Assembly (NCBI GenBank): GCA_001770235.1
Contig: MEQN01000096.1
Location: 6,050-12,623, forward strand
Length of the DNA stretch: 6,574 bases
Source of the DNA: Betaproteobacteria bacterium RBG_16_58_11
Lineage (GTDB): Bacteria > Pseudomonadota > Gammaproteobacteria > Burkholderiales > Thiobacteraceae
Direction of reading: 5' to 3'
Both the position numbers and the translations under genes were made by a program. Every line of letters begins with the position of its first letter. The stretch's first letter is position 1. The notes under the pieces were generated by a model. That model made no database searches and was not told the origin of the DNA. It saw only the letters and a list, made by a program, of their open reading frames with translations. This document shows positions 5,553 through 6,574 of the stretch, piece after piece.

Positions 5553-6574
5553 ATGCAAATTGTCACCAGCACCACCGAAACCAGCACCCAGGTGCAGTCG
5601 TTTTCTAGCACCACGCCCACCGCCAACCAAACTCAATACCTCGAACATAAAGTCATCCGCCGCAACGGCAGCGTGGTGGTGTTCGAGCCTTCCAAGATTT
5701 CGATCGCGATGACCAAAGCCTTCATCGCGGTGAATGGCGGCCAGGCGGCGGCTTCGGCCCGCATCCGCGAGGTGGTGGATGGCATGACCTCATCGGTGGT
5801 CAATGCGCTGATCCGGCGCCAGCCGCATGGCGGCACCTTTCATATTGAAGAGATTCAAGACCAAGTCGAGCTGGCGCTGATGCGTTCCGGCGAGCACGAC
5901 GTGGCCCGCTCCTATGTGCTGTACCGCGAGCGTCGCACGCAGGAGCGTGCCGCGCAAAAGCAGGCGCAGGGAACGGGTGAGCACACACTCCAAGTGATGG
6001 ACAATGGCGTCACCCGTCCGCTCGATATGGTTAAGCTGCAAGGCTTGATCAGCGATGCATGCGCAGACTTGGGCGATGCCGTTAGCGCCCAGCCGATTCT
6101 CGAAGCCACGCTGCGCGACCTGTATGACGGCGTGCCGATAGAAGAAGTGCGCAAGTGCGCCATTCTGGCCGCGCGCGCCCTGATCGAAAAAGAGCCGGCC
6201 TATTCGCAAGTCACCGCGCGCCTGCTGCTCAATAACATTCGCCTCGAAGTGCTGGGCGAAGAAGTGGCGCAAGGCGACATGGCCGCGCGCTATGCCGAGT
6301 ATTTTCCGCGCTTTATTAAACAGGGTATCGACGCCGAGCGGCTCGACCCGCGCCTGGCGCAATTTGATATCACTTTGCTGGGCAAGGCGCTTGATGCCTC
6401 GCGCGACCTGCAATTTGGCTACCTCGGTCTGCAAACCTTGTATGACCGTTACTTCCTGCATATTGATGAGCAGCGCATCGAGCTGCCGCAAGCCTTTTTC
6501 ATGCGCGTGGCGATGGGCTTGGCGATTAACGAAATCCACCGTGAAGCGCGCGCCATCGAGTTCTACAACGTGCT
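5553..6574 (+). CDS. nrdA: Class I ribonucleoside-diphosphate reductase, alpha subunit (partial, 5' part)
   Basis: Large subunit of class I ribonucleotide reductase, which reduces ribonucleoside diphosphates to deoxy forms together with the radical-bearing beta subunit. The window holds 340 codons plus two bases; the gene runs off the end, and the catalytic cysteines would lie beyond it. After a Ser/Thr/Gln-rich leader (1-28), a first ATP-cone spans about 33-128, with VIRRNGSVVVFEPSKISIA (34-52) retaining the basic pair Arg36-Arg37 and Lys48. A second cone-like region spans about 146-225 (NGVTRPLDMVKL, 151-162; EPAYSQVTARLLL, 204-216) but has Met-Asp where the basic pair should be. The core begins thereafter, with RDLQFGYLGLQTLYDRYF (294-311). 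This two-cone layout is known from the roughly 960-residue Pseudomonas aeruginosa NrdA. Start choice rests on GGGGAG 9 nt upstream. Paired NrdR-like boxes indicate NrdR repression. nrdB is expected downstream. Confidence 0.93.
   Translation, partial: MQIVTSTTETSTQVQSFSSTTPTANQTQYLEHKVIRRNGSVVVFEPSKISIAMTKAFIAVNGGQAAASARIREVVDGMTSSVVNALIRRQPHGGTFHIEEIQDQVELALMRSGEHDVARSYVLYRERRTQERAAQKQAQGTGEHTLQVMDNGVTRPLDMVKLQGLISDACADLGDAVSAQPILEATLRDLYDGVPIEEVRKCAILAARALIEKEPAYSQVTARLLLNNIRLEVLGEEVAQGDMAARYAEYFPRFIKQGIDAERLDPRLAQFDITLLGKALDASRDLQFGYLGLQTLYDRYFLHIDEQRIELPQAFFMRVAMGLAINEIHREARAIEFYNV

Noticed and set aside
5553..5636. Ser/Thr/Gln-rich N-terminus of NrdA as a signal peptide or extra domain
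   Set aside because: It is polar with no hydrophobic core; a flexible leader before the first ATP-cone is the simpler reading.
5322..5648. Two minus-strand frames of about 100 codons across the nrdA upstream region
   Set aside because: They cover the nrdA promoter, NrdR boxes and start codon in two different frames, and neither peptide resembles a known protein.
5790..6539. A 249-codon minus-strand open frame opposite nrdA
   Set aside because: It lies across the well-conserved nrdA coding sequence, has no ribosome site that I can see and no recognisable domain; it is a mirror frame.
1..6574. A novel defence, mobile or biosynthetic system
   Set aside because: All five substantial genes belong to familiar housekeeping or transport families. 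I saw no transposase, integrase, CRISPR repeats, toxin-antitoxin pair or phage gene.

Overview
The window reads as an ordinary chromosomal housekeeping stretch from a proteobacterium, most likely a beta- or gammaproteobacterium. This rests on moderately GC-rich coding DNA (by eye mid-50s to about 60 %), an AmpD of the enterobacterial type, a PurU formyltetrahydrofolate deformylase, and a class I ribonucleotide reductase large subunit with two N-terminal ATP-cones, as known in Pseudomonas. I cannot name the genus from sequence alone.

Layout. A complete glycogen/alpha-glucan phosphorylase gene (glgP) fills 44-2533 on the minus strand. Upstream of it are an 8-bp inverted repeat in the probable 5' leader and a strong hairpin terminator (2673-2697) that closes the next minus-strand gene. 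That gene (2706-3707) encodes a CaCA-type sodium/calcium exchanger-like membrane protein. A 43-bp divergent promoter region, with a perfect 14-bp palindrome and overlapping -10 elements on the two strands, separates it from ampD (3751-4293, plus). ampD converges on purU (4299-5153, minus) with only 5 bp between the stop codons.

The only long non-coding stretch is 5154-5552. Next to purU it holds a roughly 120-bp palindromic element with 30-bp imperfect terminal inverted repeats built on a 10-bp AATT/CGCG period. Next to nrdA it holds a sigma70-like promoter with two NrdR-box-like palindromes 32 bp apart. nrdA starts at 5553 (plus) and runs off the window end after 340 codons.

Functional links are loose. 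glgP degrades storage glucan, the exchanger moves cations, AmpD recycles murein, PurU balances the one-carbon/formate pool for purine synthesis, and NrdA makes deoxynucleotides. The genes are mostly single transcription units in alternating orientation, not an operon. I found no phage, transposase, CRISPR, tRNA/rRNA, toxin-antitoxin or defence gene. The window does not contain a convincing novel multi-gene system. What is worth a second look is regulatory and repeat structure: the nrdA control region, the palindromic element, and the ampD/exchanger divergent promoter with a possibly leaderless ampD.
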